A stretch of 64,000 nt of DNA from Candidatus Hydrogenedens sp. (GCA_016125095.1 WGMK01000011.1:1-64000), one strand, 5' to 3'. Shown: positions 16,370 to 24,919, counted from the first letter of the stretch. Numbers and translations are program-made. Notes: generated by a model from the letters alone, not told the origin.

Positions 16370-17025
16370 GCGGCGGACTCCTCGAGCAGGGTGCCAATGG
16401 CTTCAATCAAACGGCGGACATCCGCGTCGTCGGTGCCGGTAAAGTAGCCGCGGACAAAGCCCGTGCCGTCCACCAGCACGAACTTGTCGCTGTGGAACAC
16501 GGGATCATCCACCGAGCCGAGCTTGAAGCTGTCCAGCGCGATGCGCTGCACCAGGTCCATCGGGCCCGACACCATGTGCCAGCGCGGATTGTCGATGTTG
16601 TAGCCCGAGCGGTATTTCGTCAGGCGCTCCGGCGTGTCGTTTTGCGGATCCACCGAGACGCCCGTGAAGTACACGTTCTCGTTGTCCCCCACCGCCGCCA
16701 CCACCTTCTTCATGTTCTCGGTCATGATCGGGCACTGCGCCGGGCAGGACGTGAAGAACATGTAGCCCACCCAGATATGGCCCGCCAGATTCTCCGAGCC
16801 GTAGACTTCGCCGTCCTGGTCGAACATCGCGAAGTCTTCCACCGGGTACAGCCGCGGCAACTTGTCCGGGTCTACATAGGGCAGGCCGTCCGCCTGCATC
16901 GGGGTGCCCAGCGCAATCGAACCCGCCGACTGTTCGCCGTAGTCCTTCATCCAGCCCACCGCCGCCATGCCCAGCCCCGCCATGATCAAAACCAACGTAA
17001 ATATACCAAGTACGATTCGAATCAT
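16366..17025 (-). CDS. SCO1/SenC family copper chaperone
   Basis: 219 aa from the ATG at 17025 (GGAGGT 9 nt upstream; ATGA overlap with ctaB). An N-terminal membrane anchor (IVLGIFTLVLIMAGLGMAAV) is followed by a thioredoxin-like domain. The copper motif TSCPAQCPIM (CxxxC) and the conserved distal His in DPVFHSDKFVLVD are both present, so copper binding should be intact. SCO proteins deliver copper to the CuA centre of oxidase subunit II, which fits coxB in the same operon. A longer frame open upstream overlaps ctaB and was rejected. Confidence 0.92.
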   Translation of the reverse strand: MIRIVLGIFTLVLIMAGLGMAAVGWMKDYGEQSAGSIALGTPMQADGLPYVDPDKLPRLYPVEDFAMFDQDGEVYGSENLAGHIWVGYMFFTSCPAQCPIMTENMKKVVAAVGDNENVYFTGVSVDPQNDTPERLTKYRSGYNIDNPRWHMVSGPMDLVQRIALDSFKLGSVDDPVFHSDKFVLVDGTGFVRGYFTGTDDADVRRLIEAIGTLLEESAA

Positions 17026-17912
17026 CGCGCAAAAACCTCCAGCGCGGGCACCATGGCATCTACCAGAATCAGCAGCAGCAACACGGGCAGATAAATCACC
17101 GAGACCCGCAATACCCGGCGCGCATCCAGCACACTGCCCGATATACGCCAACGTACACAGGCAGATAAAAACCAAATACCGATAATAAACGCCCCAAGAA
17201 AGTACAACCACCCCGTCATCTGCACGAAGGTAGGCCAAAGCGACACGGGAATCAGCACCAGCGCGGCGGCCCAGCTCTGTCGGAAGGTGGCCTTGCCGTC
17301 GGGCGCGACGACCGGCAGCATCTTGAAGCCCGCGCGCGCGTAGTCGTCCTTGAACATCCAGGCAATGGCGTAGAAGTGAGGATGCTGCCAGAGGAACAGG
17401 ATGGCGAAGAGCACCCAGGCGCCGAATTCCAGTGAACCGGTGGCGGCGGCCCAGCCGATCATCGGGGGTATCGCCCCGGGAATCGCGCCGATGGGTGTAT
17501 TGAGCCAACTCACCCGCTTCATGGGGGTGTAGATGATGGCGTAGAGCACGATGGTGGAGGCGGCGAGCAGCGCGGACAGGCCGTTGACGAAGTACCAGAG
17601 GATACCAACACCGGCAAGCGAACAGGCGATACCCACCATAAGCGCCTGCCAAGGCAGCAGCGTGCCGGAGGGTAGCGGCCGGTTCTTGGTGCGGTCCATG
17701 CCCTTGTCGATTTCGCGCTCGAGGAAATGGTTGAACGCGCCCGCACCCGCCGAACTCAACCCGGTGCCCAGCAGCATGAACAGGAACCGGTCGATAGGAA
17801 ACACCCCGTGCGCGGGCAGGCAATAGCCCAGCGCGCCGGTAACCAGCACCATCGTGAGAATGCGGGGCTTGGTCAGATCGACGTAGGCGCTCAGCTTGTT
17901 GGGTTCGGCCAT
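17022..17912 (-). CDS. ctaB: Protoheme IX farnesyltransferase (heme O synthase)
   Basis: 296 aa, normal length. UbiA-family prenyltransferase with the first Asp-rich motif in FNHFLEREIDKGMDRTKNRP (N/D-x-x-x-D, about residues 62-79) and a second motif region LWQHPHFYAIAWMFKDDYAR. About eight to nine membrane segments. It adds a farnesyl group to heme b to make heme O for the heme-copper oxidase. It lies between ctaA (11-nt gap) and the SCO gene (4-nt overlap). Also called cyoE in other organisms. Confidence 0.95.
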   Translation of the reverse strand: MAEPNKLSAYVDLTKPRILTMVLVTGALGYCLPAHGVFPIDRFLFMLLGTGLSSAGAGAFNHFLEREIDKGMDRTKNRPLPSGTLLPWQALMVGIACSLAGVGILWYFVNGLSALLAASTIVLYAIIYTPMKRVSWLNTPIGAIPGAIPPMIGWAAATGSLEFGAWVLFAILFLWQHPHFYAIAWMFKDDYARAGFKMLPVVAPDGKATFRQSWAAALVLIPVSLWPTFVQMTGWLYFLGAFIIGIWFLSACVRWRISGSVLDARRVLRVSVIYLPVLLLLILVDAMVPALEVFAR

Positions 17913-17923
17913 TGCGGTTCGAC

Positions 17924-19006
17924 CTAGCCGACCGCGACGGGCGAATGGGATTCGGCGCGTTCCCCGGCGGTTTCGGCCTCACCCGCGAAATCGTAGGCGC
18001 GGATCGCCAGCAGGGTGGCCGCCGCCAGCACGGCCGCGCCGGTCGCCACGTGCACGCTGGTAATCAGCGGCATGCGGGTAGTCCAAATCACCGTGGCTCC
18101 CAGCGTGAACTGCACGCCCACCAGCCCGACGAGCAGCCCCATGGATTTCTGAATGGAGGCCGGTGCCGACCGCTTAAACGCGCGCCACGCCAGAAACAAA
18201 ATGTAGCAGGTCACCACCACCGCGCCGATACGGTGCGCGAAGTGTATCAGCATCTGGCCGCGGGTCACGTCAGGCAGGTCCAGGCCGAGTTCGGCGGACT
18301 TCTCGAAGCGCCAGTCGTTCACCCAGGCGAGCTGCTCATCGGAAAACGACGGCACCCACTGGTTGGCCGTGGTGGGGAAATCGGGGATGGCCAGCCCGGA
18401 CTCGGTGTGGCGCATGGCCGCGCCGATGATGAGCTGCGCATAGACGAGGAGAATTAGCACCACGGATGCAGCGAACCAGCCGGATACCGGCTCGGGTCGG
18501 CCCGCGGCGGCATCGCGGCGGCGGCGGTATTCCTTCGAGAGCCCGTAGGCCAGGATGATGTTCAGCAGCAGATAGGTCTGCGCCAGCGTGGCGTGCGAGG
18601 ACGAGATGACGACGGGAAGATGGAACAGCACGGTCATGCCGCCCAGCACCGCCTGCGCCAACACGGCGCCCACGGCCACAATGCTCAGCGACTTAATCCA
18701 CTTGGGCGCGCCAGCCACCCAGACCCATGCGCACAGGAGCACGCTCAACATGGCCACCACGCCCGCCACCAACCGGTGGAAGTGTTCGTGGAAAATTCCG
18801 CCCGTCCATTCGCTGTAGGGATAGGTGATGGGGTTCTGGTTGTAGGTAAGGGGCCAATCGGGCACGGCCAAGCCGGCTTCGTGGCTCTTGACCTGTCCGC
18901 CGAGGAAGATGAGCACCACAATGGCCGCGCACAAAAACTTGGAGAAATGGCGCAGCAGCAGCCCGTGCATGGAGTCGTAGAATGGATCTTGCGCGGTATG
19001 GCTCAT
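17924..19006 (-). CDS. ctaA: Heme A synthase (COX15/CtaA family)
   Basis: 360 aa from the ATG at 19006 (AAGGAAG upstream); an in-frame start 18 codons earlier is less likely. Eight membrane segments in two four-helix halves. Conserved heme-ligand histidines are in EHFHRLVAG, SSHATLAQTYL, FAHRIGAVV and SVHVATGAAVL. KSHEAGLAVPDWPLTYNQNP and HTESGLAIPDFPTT are the paired loop motifs of the family. It converts heme O to heme A, so the organism probably makes an aa3-type or caa3-type oxidase. A 163-nt gap with nothing recognisable separates it from coxB. Confidence 0.95.
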   Translation of the reverse strand: MSHTAQDPFYDSMHGLLLRHFSKFLCAAIVVLIFLGGQVKSHEAGLAVPDWPLTYNQNPITYPYSEWTGGIFHEHFHRLVAGVVAMLSVLLCAWVWVAGAPKWIKSLSIVAVGAVLAQAVLGGMTVLFHLPVVISSSHATLAQTYLLLNIILAYGLSKEYRRRRDAAAGRPEPVSGWFAASVVLILLVYAQLIIGAAMRHTESGLAIPDFPTTANQWVPSFSDEQLAWVNDWRFEKSAELGLDLPDVTRGQMLIHFAHRIGAVVVTCYILFLAWRAFKRSAPASIQKSMGLLVGLVGVQFTLGATVIWTTRMPLITSVHVATGAAVLAAATLLAIRAYDFAGEAETAGERAESHSPVAVG

Positions 19007-19169
19007 GGTACAGCTTCCTTCATGCGGCCGGGGTATCGGCTGGCCCGTCGGGGGCGTCAAGCGCCTGCGGGGCGGAACAATGCGTGCGAATCCGGAGATT
19101 CCCGCGCGGAGGTATGAGGTACGAATGCCCTGAGCGGATAGGATACGCCCCTTCCGCCGCCGGGTTCAA

Positions 19170-19961
19170 TCAATTCCAGAAATCGTCGCCGCCGCCCACC
19201 GCCGGGGCCTTGTCCGCCAGCCACGCGCTGAAGGCCTCCGGCGCCTCCACCGTCACGAAGCCCCGCATCTGGTAATGCCCCAGCCCGCAGAGCTGCGAAC
19301 AAACGATTTCAAAGGTGCGGCCCGGCTGGCCCGTGCGCTCCTGCAGGGTTGCCGTGGTCTCCGTCGGTGTGAAATACACCTGCGTCACCATGCCCGGAAT
19401 CGCGTCGCGCTTCACCCACATCTCGGGAATCGCGAAGCTATGCACCATGTCCTTGCTGGTGAGCCGCACCACCACTGGGCGCCCGAGCGGCAGGTGCAGC
19501 TGGTTCTGCAGCACCACGTCGTCCAGCGCCGCCGGATCTTCCTTGTCCAACCCCAGCGGATTGAGCTGCTCGTCCACCAGCGCGGCATCGGCCCGGCCGA
19601 ATTGGCCGTCCGCCCCCGGGTAATGCACATTCCATAAAAACTGCTGCGCCACGACGCGCACCACCAGCGGATCGTCGCCCGGCTTGGGCGCGGCATCCAC
19701 CTGCCCCTGCCAGAACGGCATCGACACCGCCAGAAAGAGGCCCAGCTCGCACGCGAAGATCACCGCCTCGGCGGCGTAGGGAATCTTGGATTTGCTCCGG
19801 GGCGCGCCCTCCGGACGCCGCCCGCGCCAAAGCGCCGCCAGAAATACCGCGAAGAGCCCCAGGAAAAGCACGCCGATAAAGCCATGCACCAGCAGCAGAA
19901 TCATCCGCAGCTGCGGTCCATGTTCCGATGCCGCCTCGGGAATCAGGCTCAAGATGTCCAT
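19170..19961 (-). CDS. coxB: Cytochrome c oxidase subunit II (CuA subunit)
   Basis: 263 aa from the ATG at 19961 (GGGAGG upstream). Two N-terminal membrane segments (about residues 20-45 and 64-86) precede a cupredoxin domain. The CuA site is complete: the first His in DMVHSFAIPE, then CSQLCGLGHYQM with two Cys, one His and one Met; the usual Glu between the cysteines is Gln. The electron-entry region QQFLWNVHYPGADG is present. No C-terminal cytochrome c domain is fused. Subunit I and III genes, normally next to it, are absent from the window. It overlaps the small membrane protein gene upstream by 13 nt. Confidence 0.93.
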   Translation of the reverse strand: MDILSLIPEAASEHGPQLRMILLLVHGFIGVLFLGLFAVFLAALWRGRRPEGAPRSKSKIPYAAEAVIFACELGLFLAVSMPFWQGQVDAAPKPGDDPLVVRVVAQQFLWNVHYPGADGQFGRADAALVDEQLNPLGLDKEDPAALDDVVLQNQLHLPLGRPVVVRLTSKDMVHSFAIPEMWVKRDAIPGMVTQVYFTPTETTATLQERTGQPGRTFEIVCSQLCGLGHYQMRGFVTVEAPEAFSAWLADKAPAVGGGDDFWN

Positions 19962-20200
19962 GCGGTTTCCTCCCCCGGCATTGCCTCGGCATCGGCCGGG
20001 GCCTGCCGAGCCGCGCGCCACACGATGAACCCCGCGCCCCCCGCCAGCAGCGACAGCACCACGCCCGTCACCCCCAGCAGAAAGAGGATGGCCGCGTTCA
20101 TGCCGTTCGTCTGGGCGTCGTCCGCCGCGCCCATGCACGCCGTACAGGCCAGCGCCGCGTGATGCAAGAGGTACAAGTTCGTGCTCATGCCGGAAAGCAT
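19949..20200 (-). CDS. Small membrane protein of the oxidase operon
   Basis: 83 aa with one clear membrane segment (AAILFLLGVTGVVLSLLAGG) and an N-terminal stretch HHAALACTACMGAADDAQTN whose CxxC could bind metal or form a disulfide. The chosen ATG at 20200 has a weak GGAA six nt upstream; an ATG four codons later is possible. It overlaps coxB by 13 nt. No family was recognised with certainty. Its position suggests an accessory role in oxidase assembly. Confidence 0.7.
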   Translation of the reverse strand: MLSGMSTNLYLLHHAALACTACMGAADDAQTNGMNAAILFLLGVTGVVLSLLAGGAGFIVWRAARQAPADAEAMPGEETAWTS

Positions 20201-20228
20201 ACTAAATTCCGACGCGGGCGTGCTCCAA

Positions 20229-21266
20229 TCAGCGCAAGTTGCCGATACGGCCTACCGTGGCAGCCATAGTGGACGTGAGCGGAGGCTGGGAGCCGTCGCC
20301 CCGGAGATAGGGAACGTACGAAACGTGGCCATCCATGTAGAGCACGTTCGCTCCGCCCGGCTGGTGGGCCATGGTCCGGCCTTGCTTCCCGAACTGATCG
20401 AACATCACCCACAAGCCGCTCTGCGCCTGCGCCGAGGCTGCGGGCGCATTTACGTCGGTGATGCAAAACCGCTCGATACCGTTCCGTAACCGGAAAATGG
20501 AATCCGAGCCCCCCACGCCAAGCCCTTCGCCCGTGGCCGGATGGCGCCCTACGCCCGTAATATCCTGATCGAGCAAGAATTGAACATAGTTCGGTTCCAG
20601 AGAAGGCGGCAGCCCCACGCGCAAGAGCAGGGCATTAAGACCGGCCACCAGCTGCGCGTCCAACACGGCACCCCCGAAATCCAATGTCCCCCCGAGCAAC
20701 GCTTCCAAGAGCAACAGCGCCGGATAGCTCCCCACTGACACCGGCGGGCGATCCGCCTTGTCTATCACCCAGCCCAGATACGCATAACTGCGTCCGGCAA
20801 GCCAAGGTCGCTGCCGGAATTGCGTCGCGAGGTCCAGGTTCAACGCGAAGTTCTCCGGACTATCCAAATCCGATGGGCAACTGTAGATCCCGTAGTCCGC
20901 CGTATACTCCGGCATAAGCGCATGGGACAGCGGGGCCACCGCAAACACATCGCGCACAGACTGTGCTCCCGGAGCCGAGGCCTGCAGCGGGGGCCATAAT
21001 CCCCCGCGCGATTCCGAGGCGTACATCGCGAAGATCAGACCCCACTGACGCAAATTATTCTGGCAAGATGCCCGCCGAGCCGCTTCCTGCGAACGAGCAA
21101 GCACCGGCAGGATCAGCGCTGCAAGAATGCTGACGACCGAAATGACTACCATCAATTCAACAAGTGAAAACCCAACCCAGCAAGCAAACGGCTCCGACTG
21201 CTTCTCAGGGCACACTACAAATCTGTTATCGCACCTGCGTCGGCACCTAGCCGCACGGCAGATCAT
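20229..21266 (-). CDS. Prepilin-like protein (type II secretion / DUF1559-style)
   Basis: 345 aa from the ATG at 21266, which overlaps the upstream stop as ATGA; a GTG at 21215 would give a shorter, more usual leader. The prepilin signal is WVG|FSLVELMVVISVVSILAA: cleavage after Gly, Glu at +5, then a hydrophobic helix. It continues EAARRASCQNNLRQWGLIF, the pattern of planctomycete-type prepilin-like proteins, and ends with GGANVLYMDGHVSYVPY, the 'DGHV' motif seen near the C-terminus of that group. Such proteins are abundant in Planctomycetota and relatives, and their roles are mostly unknown. The peptidase at 4240-5172 could process it. It is the last gene of the three-gene exported operon. 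Confidence 0.85.
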   Translation of the reverse strand: MICRAARCRRRCDNRFVVCPEKQSEPFACWVGFSLVELMVVISVVSILAALILPVLARSQEAARRASCQNNLRQWGLIFAMYASESRGGLWPPLQASAPGAQSVRDVFAVAPLSHALMPEYTADYGIYSCPSDLDSPENFALNLDLATQFRQRPWLAGRSYAYLGWVIDKADRPPVSVGSYPALLLLEALLGGTLDFGGAVLDAQLVAGLNALLLRVGLPPSLEPNYVQFLLDQDITGVGRHPATGEGLGVGGSDSIFRLRNGIERFCITDVNAPAASAQAQSGLWVMFDQFGKQGRTMAHQPGGANVLYMDGHVSYVPYLRGDGSQPPLTSTMAATVGRIGNLR

Positions 21267-22426
21267 CCTGCAATTCGCCGCCGAGTGGAGTACCGGTAAT
21301 ACCCAACACCTGATATTCCGAGGGCTAAACCCAAGAACACTGAAGGCAGAAGCAGCAACTCGCTCCAAGTCTTTACCCGGTAGAACTCACTCGTCGCGGA
21401 GTCGTATACCATTGCTTTTGCGCCGTACCTAATCTTAAAGGCATCGTCAGCCAGGGGCGAGTTCACCACAGCCGATGCGACATCCATACGCAGGTAGCGC
21501 TCTGTCGTAATCGGTATAGACTCCTTTGCCTTCATTGACAATGCAATGTAATCGGAGAAATCGATCTCGTTTGCCGCAAGCTGTCGCTGTGCCTCCGCGA
21601 TCCTCGGCTCGTCCTGCAGACTGAAGCCCAAAGACCTATACTCAGTAGCGATTTCAACACCGGAAAAATCGATATAGTTTAAGTATTCTATCGTCATTCG
21701 CGGAAGCCACATTGAGTATACGTCGCCAAACTCACCTATGTTCTTCGCGTAATCCGATTCGAATCGGGTAGGGGATTCAATACCCCACCGGGATACCCAT
21801 TCCATTCGCGTGACCAACCGATTTTCATTGAAATAAATATCCACACTAGAATCAATATCATCCACTGCCCAGTGAGAAAGAACGTACTGTCCGTTTCGTC
21901 TAATTGCGAAATTCCTGCCCTCCGATAGCAGCGTCTTGAGGTCCTTTGATGCATAGGGCCGCCTGTACAAGAACCCTGGGAAGGCAAAATCTGTGGGCCA
22001 CCGCCAGCCGTCAGACACATTGATTACGACTTCGCCATCAATGTCTTCACCCTCAAGTCGACGGTCCAGCCGGTATGCACATCGTCCTCGAAGGATGCCC
22101 TCTTGATGGTATTGATCTCCCTCCCCAAACAAGTCGTATGTACCGAACCATACGTCGTCGCCCCGAAAGCGGTAATCAAAGGCGTAGGATTCGTATGGCT
22201 CTTGCCCCTGCTTGTAGCGGTGAATCTCGTAGTTTACGCGACCATCGAAACTCGCAAACCCGTCAACCCACTCGTTTACCCAACCGACCATCGCTTCCGC
22301 TGAAACATCAACGTCGGAGTCTGCTCGTGCCACACTTGAATCCAAAGCGTAGACGATGATTGATGTGAACATTATTATGTATGACGAGAATGATTTAAGC
22401 TGGGATCGCCGGATTAGATCAACCAT
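21263..22426 (-). CDS. Exported protein with C-terminal membrane anchor, function unknown
   Basis: 387 aa from the ATG at 22426, which overlaps the Cys-rich gene's stop by 8 nt. An N-terminal signal-like segment (about residues 12-35) is followed by a ~310-residue soluble region rich in aromatic and acidic residues, and a C-terminal hydrophobic helix (LLLLPSVFLGLALGISGVGY) ending in YSTRRRIAG. A C-terminal helix followed by an Arg cluster resembles PEP-CTERM-like sorting tails, but no LP or PEP motif is evident, so a plain tail anchor is as likely. The soluble part was not recognised. Base composition is AT-richer than the flanks. Translational coupling on both sides ties it to the Cys-rich and prepilin-like genes. 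Confidence 0.72.
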   Translation of the reverse strand: MVDLIRRSQLKSFSSYIIMFTSIIVYALDSSVARADSDVDVSAEAMVGWVNEWVDGFASFDGRVNYEIHRYKQGQEPYESYAFDYRFRGDDVWFGTYDLFGEGDQYHQEGILRGRCAYRLDRRLEGEDIDGEVVINVSDGWRWPTDFAFPGFLYRRPYASKDLKTLLSEGRNFAIRRNGQYVLSHWAVDDIDSSVDIYFNENRLVTRMEWVSRWGIESPTRFESDYAKNIGEFGDVYSMWLPRMTIEYLNYIDFSGVEIATEYRSLGFSLQDEPRIAEAQRQLAANEIDFSDYIALSMKAKESIPITTERYLRMDVASAVVNSPLADDAFKIRYGAKAMVYDSATSEFYRVKTWSELLLLPSVFLGLALGISGVGYYRYSTRRRIAG

Positions 22427-22769
22427 AGGTACAGGTCCCGCTGCACCCTCCGCCTCCCGGAACCGGATTGCAGTTCCCACCGGTGGAATAGAGGGTTTTT
22501 GTACCGCATGTCGGGCAGTTCAACAATCCACAATTGCTACATCCAGAATTACCCTCTTGATCGAGGCATTGCTTCTGGACCGTTCCCGAAGTGACTTCCA
22601 CTTGGCCCGCACAGAGACAACTGGCGTTGCAAGCCTTGGAAACAGACCCACCGTTGATTTGCTCGCACGCTTGCGCATTTCCACAATGGGTACAGACGTT
22701 GTTACACCCCGATTACAGTATCAAGGCAGTTGCGATTACAAGAGATTCAAACAAAGCGCACTTGACCAT
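22419..22769 (-). pseudogene. Cys-rich predicted lipoprotein interrupted by one in-frame TAA
   Basis: From an ATG at 22769 with GGGAG 7 nt upstream the frame reads MVKCALFESLVIATALIL, then TAA (22713-22715), then SGCNNVCTHCGNAQAC and on to a stop at 22419. The part after the TAA is 97 residues with 15 cysteines, many as CxxC or CxC. If the TAA were TTA (Leu) the junction would read L-S-G-C, a perfect lipobox after a good signal peptide. The lesion is therefore a single-base nonsense change, an assembly error or, less likely, read-through. The 387-aa gene starts inside its 3' end. Function unknown; the Cys pattern suggests metal binding or a disulfide-rich surface protein. Confidence 0.72.
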
Positions 22770-22938
22770 TTCTGTCTCCCTTGACGATTCCTGGCACTTG
22801 AAAGCACCAACCCAAATTCGACAAATACCGAGAACTTGGCGAATTTGCCGCAGTTCCTCGCAGACAACAAAACGTCATTTAAGAATTGTCTCATCCGTCA
22901 TCTCGCGCGCAGACCCATACCGCGCCGCTTCACACCTA

Positions 22939-22967
22939 GTTAACACAGTCCCCCCCTATTTTGTCAA
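22939..22967 (-). promoter_or_regulatory. Candidate sigma70-type promoter for the Cys-rich operon
   Basis: On the minus strand TTGACA (22962-22967) is followed by 17 nt and GTTAAC (22939-22944). It lies ~170 nt upstream of the Cys-rich gene. The -35 is perfect and the -10 is weak (3 of 6). Nothing else was recognised in the gene-free stretch 22770-23082, apart from the gpsA ribosome site. Confidence 0.45.
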
Positions 22968-23082
22968 TACTTCTTATTTTACCAGTTTTGCAGTGCTTTT
23001 CCGATGCGGCAGCGCCGCCTCTTTGAGCCGCCCGTGCCCCTGCACGTATGCTTGGCGGTGGCAACCTGGCGGGAGTACCGGC

Positions 23083-24060
23083 ATGAAGATTGAAGTGATA
23101 GGCGCGGGCAGTTTCGGGCTGGCGCTGGCGCGGCTGCTGGGGCTGGCGGGGCACGAGGTGTCGCTGTGGGCGCGGAGCGCGGCGCAGCGGGACGAACTGC
23201 GGACCACGCGGCAGTGCCAAGCGTATCTGCCGGGCATCGTGCTGCCTCCGAAGGTGTCGATTGCCGATACCCCCGCGGGCGAGGCGGACCTGGCGGTGCT
23301 GGCCGTGCCTTCGCATGCGATGCGCGGGGTGCTGGAATCGCTGCCGCTGAAGCCGGGCGGCATCCGGCTGAGCGTGGCCAAGGGCATCGAGGTGGACACC
23401 CTTCAGCGCATGAGCGAGGTGATCGCCGCCTGCGCGCCGGGCGGGCCGGTGGTCGCGCTGTCGGGGCCGAGCCATGCCGAAGAAGTGGGCCGCGATCTGC
23501 CCGCCTCGCTCGTGGCGGCCTCGGCCGATACCGCCGCCGCCGAGGCCGTGCAGGAGGCCTTCCGCGGCCCCTCGATGCGGGTCTACACTTCGGACGACGT
23601 CGTGGGCGTCGAACTGGGCGGAGCGCTGAAGAACGTCATCGCGATCGCGGCGGGCGCGTGCGAGGGCCTCGGCCTGGGCGACAACGCCAAGGCGGCGCTG
23701 GTCACCCGGGGGCTCGCGGAAATCAGCCGGCTCGGCGTGGCCTGCGGGGCCGATCCGCTTACCTTCGCAGGGCTCAGCGGCATGGGCGATCTCATCGCCA
23801 CCTGCTGGAGCGGGCATTCGCGCAATCGCGCGGTGGGCGAGGCGGTGGCCAAGGGGGAAACGCTGGATCAGATTCTCGGCCGCACCACGATGGTGGCCGA
23901 GGGCGTGCGCACCACGCGCTCGGCGGTAGCGCTGGCGCAGCGCGCCGGAGTCGAAATGCCCATCTGCGAATCGGTGTACGAGGTCCTGTTCAACGGCGCC
24001 CCGCCCGCGGTGGCGCTGGCGAAGCTCATGATGCGGGAATCGAAACCCGAGCGGGCGTAA
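23083..24060 (+). CDS. gpsA: Glycerol-3-phosphate dehydrogenase [NAD(P)+]
   Basis: 325 aa from the ATG at 23083 (GGGAG 7 nt upstream). Makes sn-glycerol-3-phosphate from dihydroxyacetone phosphate for phospholipids. It has the Rossmann motif VIGAGSFGLALARLLGLAGH, then LAVLAVPSHAMR, the SVAKGIE segment, ALSGPSHAEEVGRDLPAS (the family's SGPSfA.E signature), the catalytic Lys in GGALKNVIAIAAGACEGL, and SGMGDLIATCWSGHSRNR. Cytoplasmic. It stands alone, convergent with the lysoplasmalogenase gene (3-nt gap). Confidence 0.95.
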   Translation: MKIEVIGAGSFGLALARLLGLAGHEVSLWARSAAQRDELRTTRQCQAYLPGIVLPPKVSIADTPAGEADLAVLAVPSHAMRGVLESLPLKPGGIRLSVAKGIEVDTLQRMSEVIAACAPGGPVVALSGPSHAEEVGRDLPASLVAASADTAAAEAVQEAFRGPSMRVYTSDDVVGVELGGALKNVIAIAAGACEGLGLGDNAKAALVTRGLAEISRLGVACGADPLTFAGLSGMGDLIATCWSGHSRNRAVGEAVAKGETLDQILGRTTMVAEGVRTTRSAVALAQRAGVEMPICESVYEVLFNGAPPAVALAKLMMRESKPERA

Positions 24061-24063
24061 GGG

Positions 24064-24717
24064 CTAGGCCTGGGCCCCCGTCCGACGCTGGTTCATCACC
24101 TGTACGCCGTAGGCGAAGACCATCTGCGCGCCGTAGTAGAGCGGCAGCCCGATGAGCGGGTTGATAGGGCTCGGTGCGACGAAGCGCTGGCGGGCAACGA
24201 GGATGTCCGACACGTAGAACAACAGCGCCCCGGCGAACATGAGCCAGTGGCCGTTGTTCTTCCACGCCCCCACCGACAGCGCCACCATGAGCGTGATGAC
24301 CGTGATGTAGGCGTACACGGGGATCCGCAGGTCGTCGGTCAGGTGCGGGTTCAGCCAGGGAAAGATGACCACGGCGGGCAGCATCAGCCCGGCGAGGCCG
24401 ATGGCGGCCCATTTCCAGCGCACGCCATGCGCGAGGAAGGCGATGCCGTATCCCACGTGCCCGATGAAGAACGCGATCAGGCCGTAGAGAAACAGCCCGC
24501 CGTACATGAGGAAGAAATCGCCCCACCACGAAAAGAACAGCGCGACGAGGATGGCGATGCCGTAGCGCGATTGCATCGCGCCGCCCGCAATGGCCATGGC
24601 GATGAATCCGCACGAGGCTGTCATCTTGCCGATCTTCGCGGCCATGCCGAGGTCCATCGCGCCTGCGGCGAGACACACCACGAGACCCAATACGGTGATG
24701 ATGGATGCAATCCGCAT
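24064..24717 (-). CDS. YhhN/TMEM86 family protein (lysoplasmalogenase-like)
   Basis: 217 aa, almost entirely membrane-embedded with about eight segments. Family features are KMTASCGFIAMA, the acidic motif FSWWGDFFLMYGGLFLYGLI followed by AFFIGHVGYGIAFL, YAYITVITLMVAL and GALLFYVSDILVARQRF. Eukaryotic TMEM86 and some bacterial members hydrolyse the vinyl-ether bond of lysoplasmalogens; the bacterial substrate here is unknown. The two conserved Asp (WWGD, VSDILVA) are kept. It follows the two short-peptide genes by 54 nt on the same strand. Confidence 0.85.
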   Translation of the reverse strand: MRIASIITVLGLVVCLAAGAMDLGMAAKIGKMTASCGFIAMAIAGGAMQSRYGIAILVALFFSWWGDFFLMYGGLFLYGLIAFFIGHVGYGIAFLAHGVRWKWAAIGLAGLMLPAVVIFPWLNPHLTDDLRIPVYAYITVITLMVALSVGAWKNNGHWLMFAGALLFYVSDILVARQRFVAPSPINPLIGLPLYYGAQMVFAYGVQVMNQRRTGAQA

Positions 24718-24771
24718 CGGCGGTTCCCCTCCCTGCCCGACTGAAAGCGGGGCCGGCGCCCCGCGCGCGGA

Positions 24772-24894
24772 TTAGATCCAGTTCTTGACGAAGAACACGA
24801 TGCCCCAGATATACGAAATGTAGCCGAGGATGCCGTTGGCCGGGTTCGGGTTGGTCGAGGCCTTGGCCACGGAAATGGTCGTAAGGTGCTTCAT
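24772..24894 (-). CDS. Short hydrophobic peptide, family member B (40 aa)
   Basis: 40 aa, beginning MKHLTTISVAKASTNPNPA and ending with the hydrophobic helix GILGYISYIWGIVFFVKNWI at the very C-terminus. AAGGA lies 7 nt before the ATG. The first 12 residues fit M-[KR]-H-L-x-[HT]-[IV]-S-V-[AQ]-[KR]-A, shared with 5986-6120 and 24920-25051; ten of twelve are identical to member A with several different codons. It lies 25 nt after member C and 54 nt before the YhhN gene, downstream of an ABC exporter operon. Function unknown. The constant N-terminus and variable tail resemble a leader-core layout, but a small membrane protein is as likely. Confidence 0.7.
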   Translation of the reverse strand: MKHLTTISVAKASTNPNPANGILGYISYIWGIVFFVKNWI

Positions 24895-24919
24895 CGGATA
24901 TTCCTTCCAGCCTGAATGC

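Noticed and set aside
16366..17982. A 538-codon version of the SCO gene
   Set aside because: The upstream part overlaps ctaB in another frame; the ATG at 17025 has GGAGGT and the ATGA coupling, and the protein starts with a proper membrane anchor.
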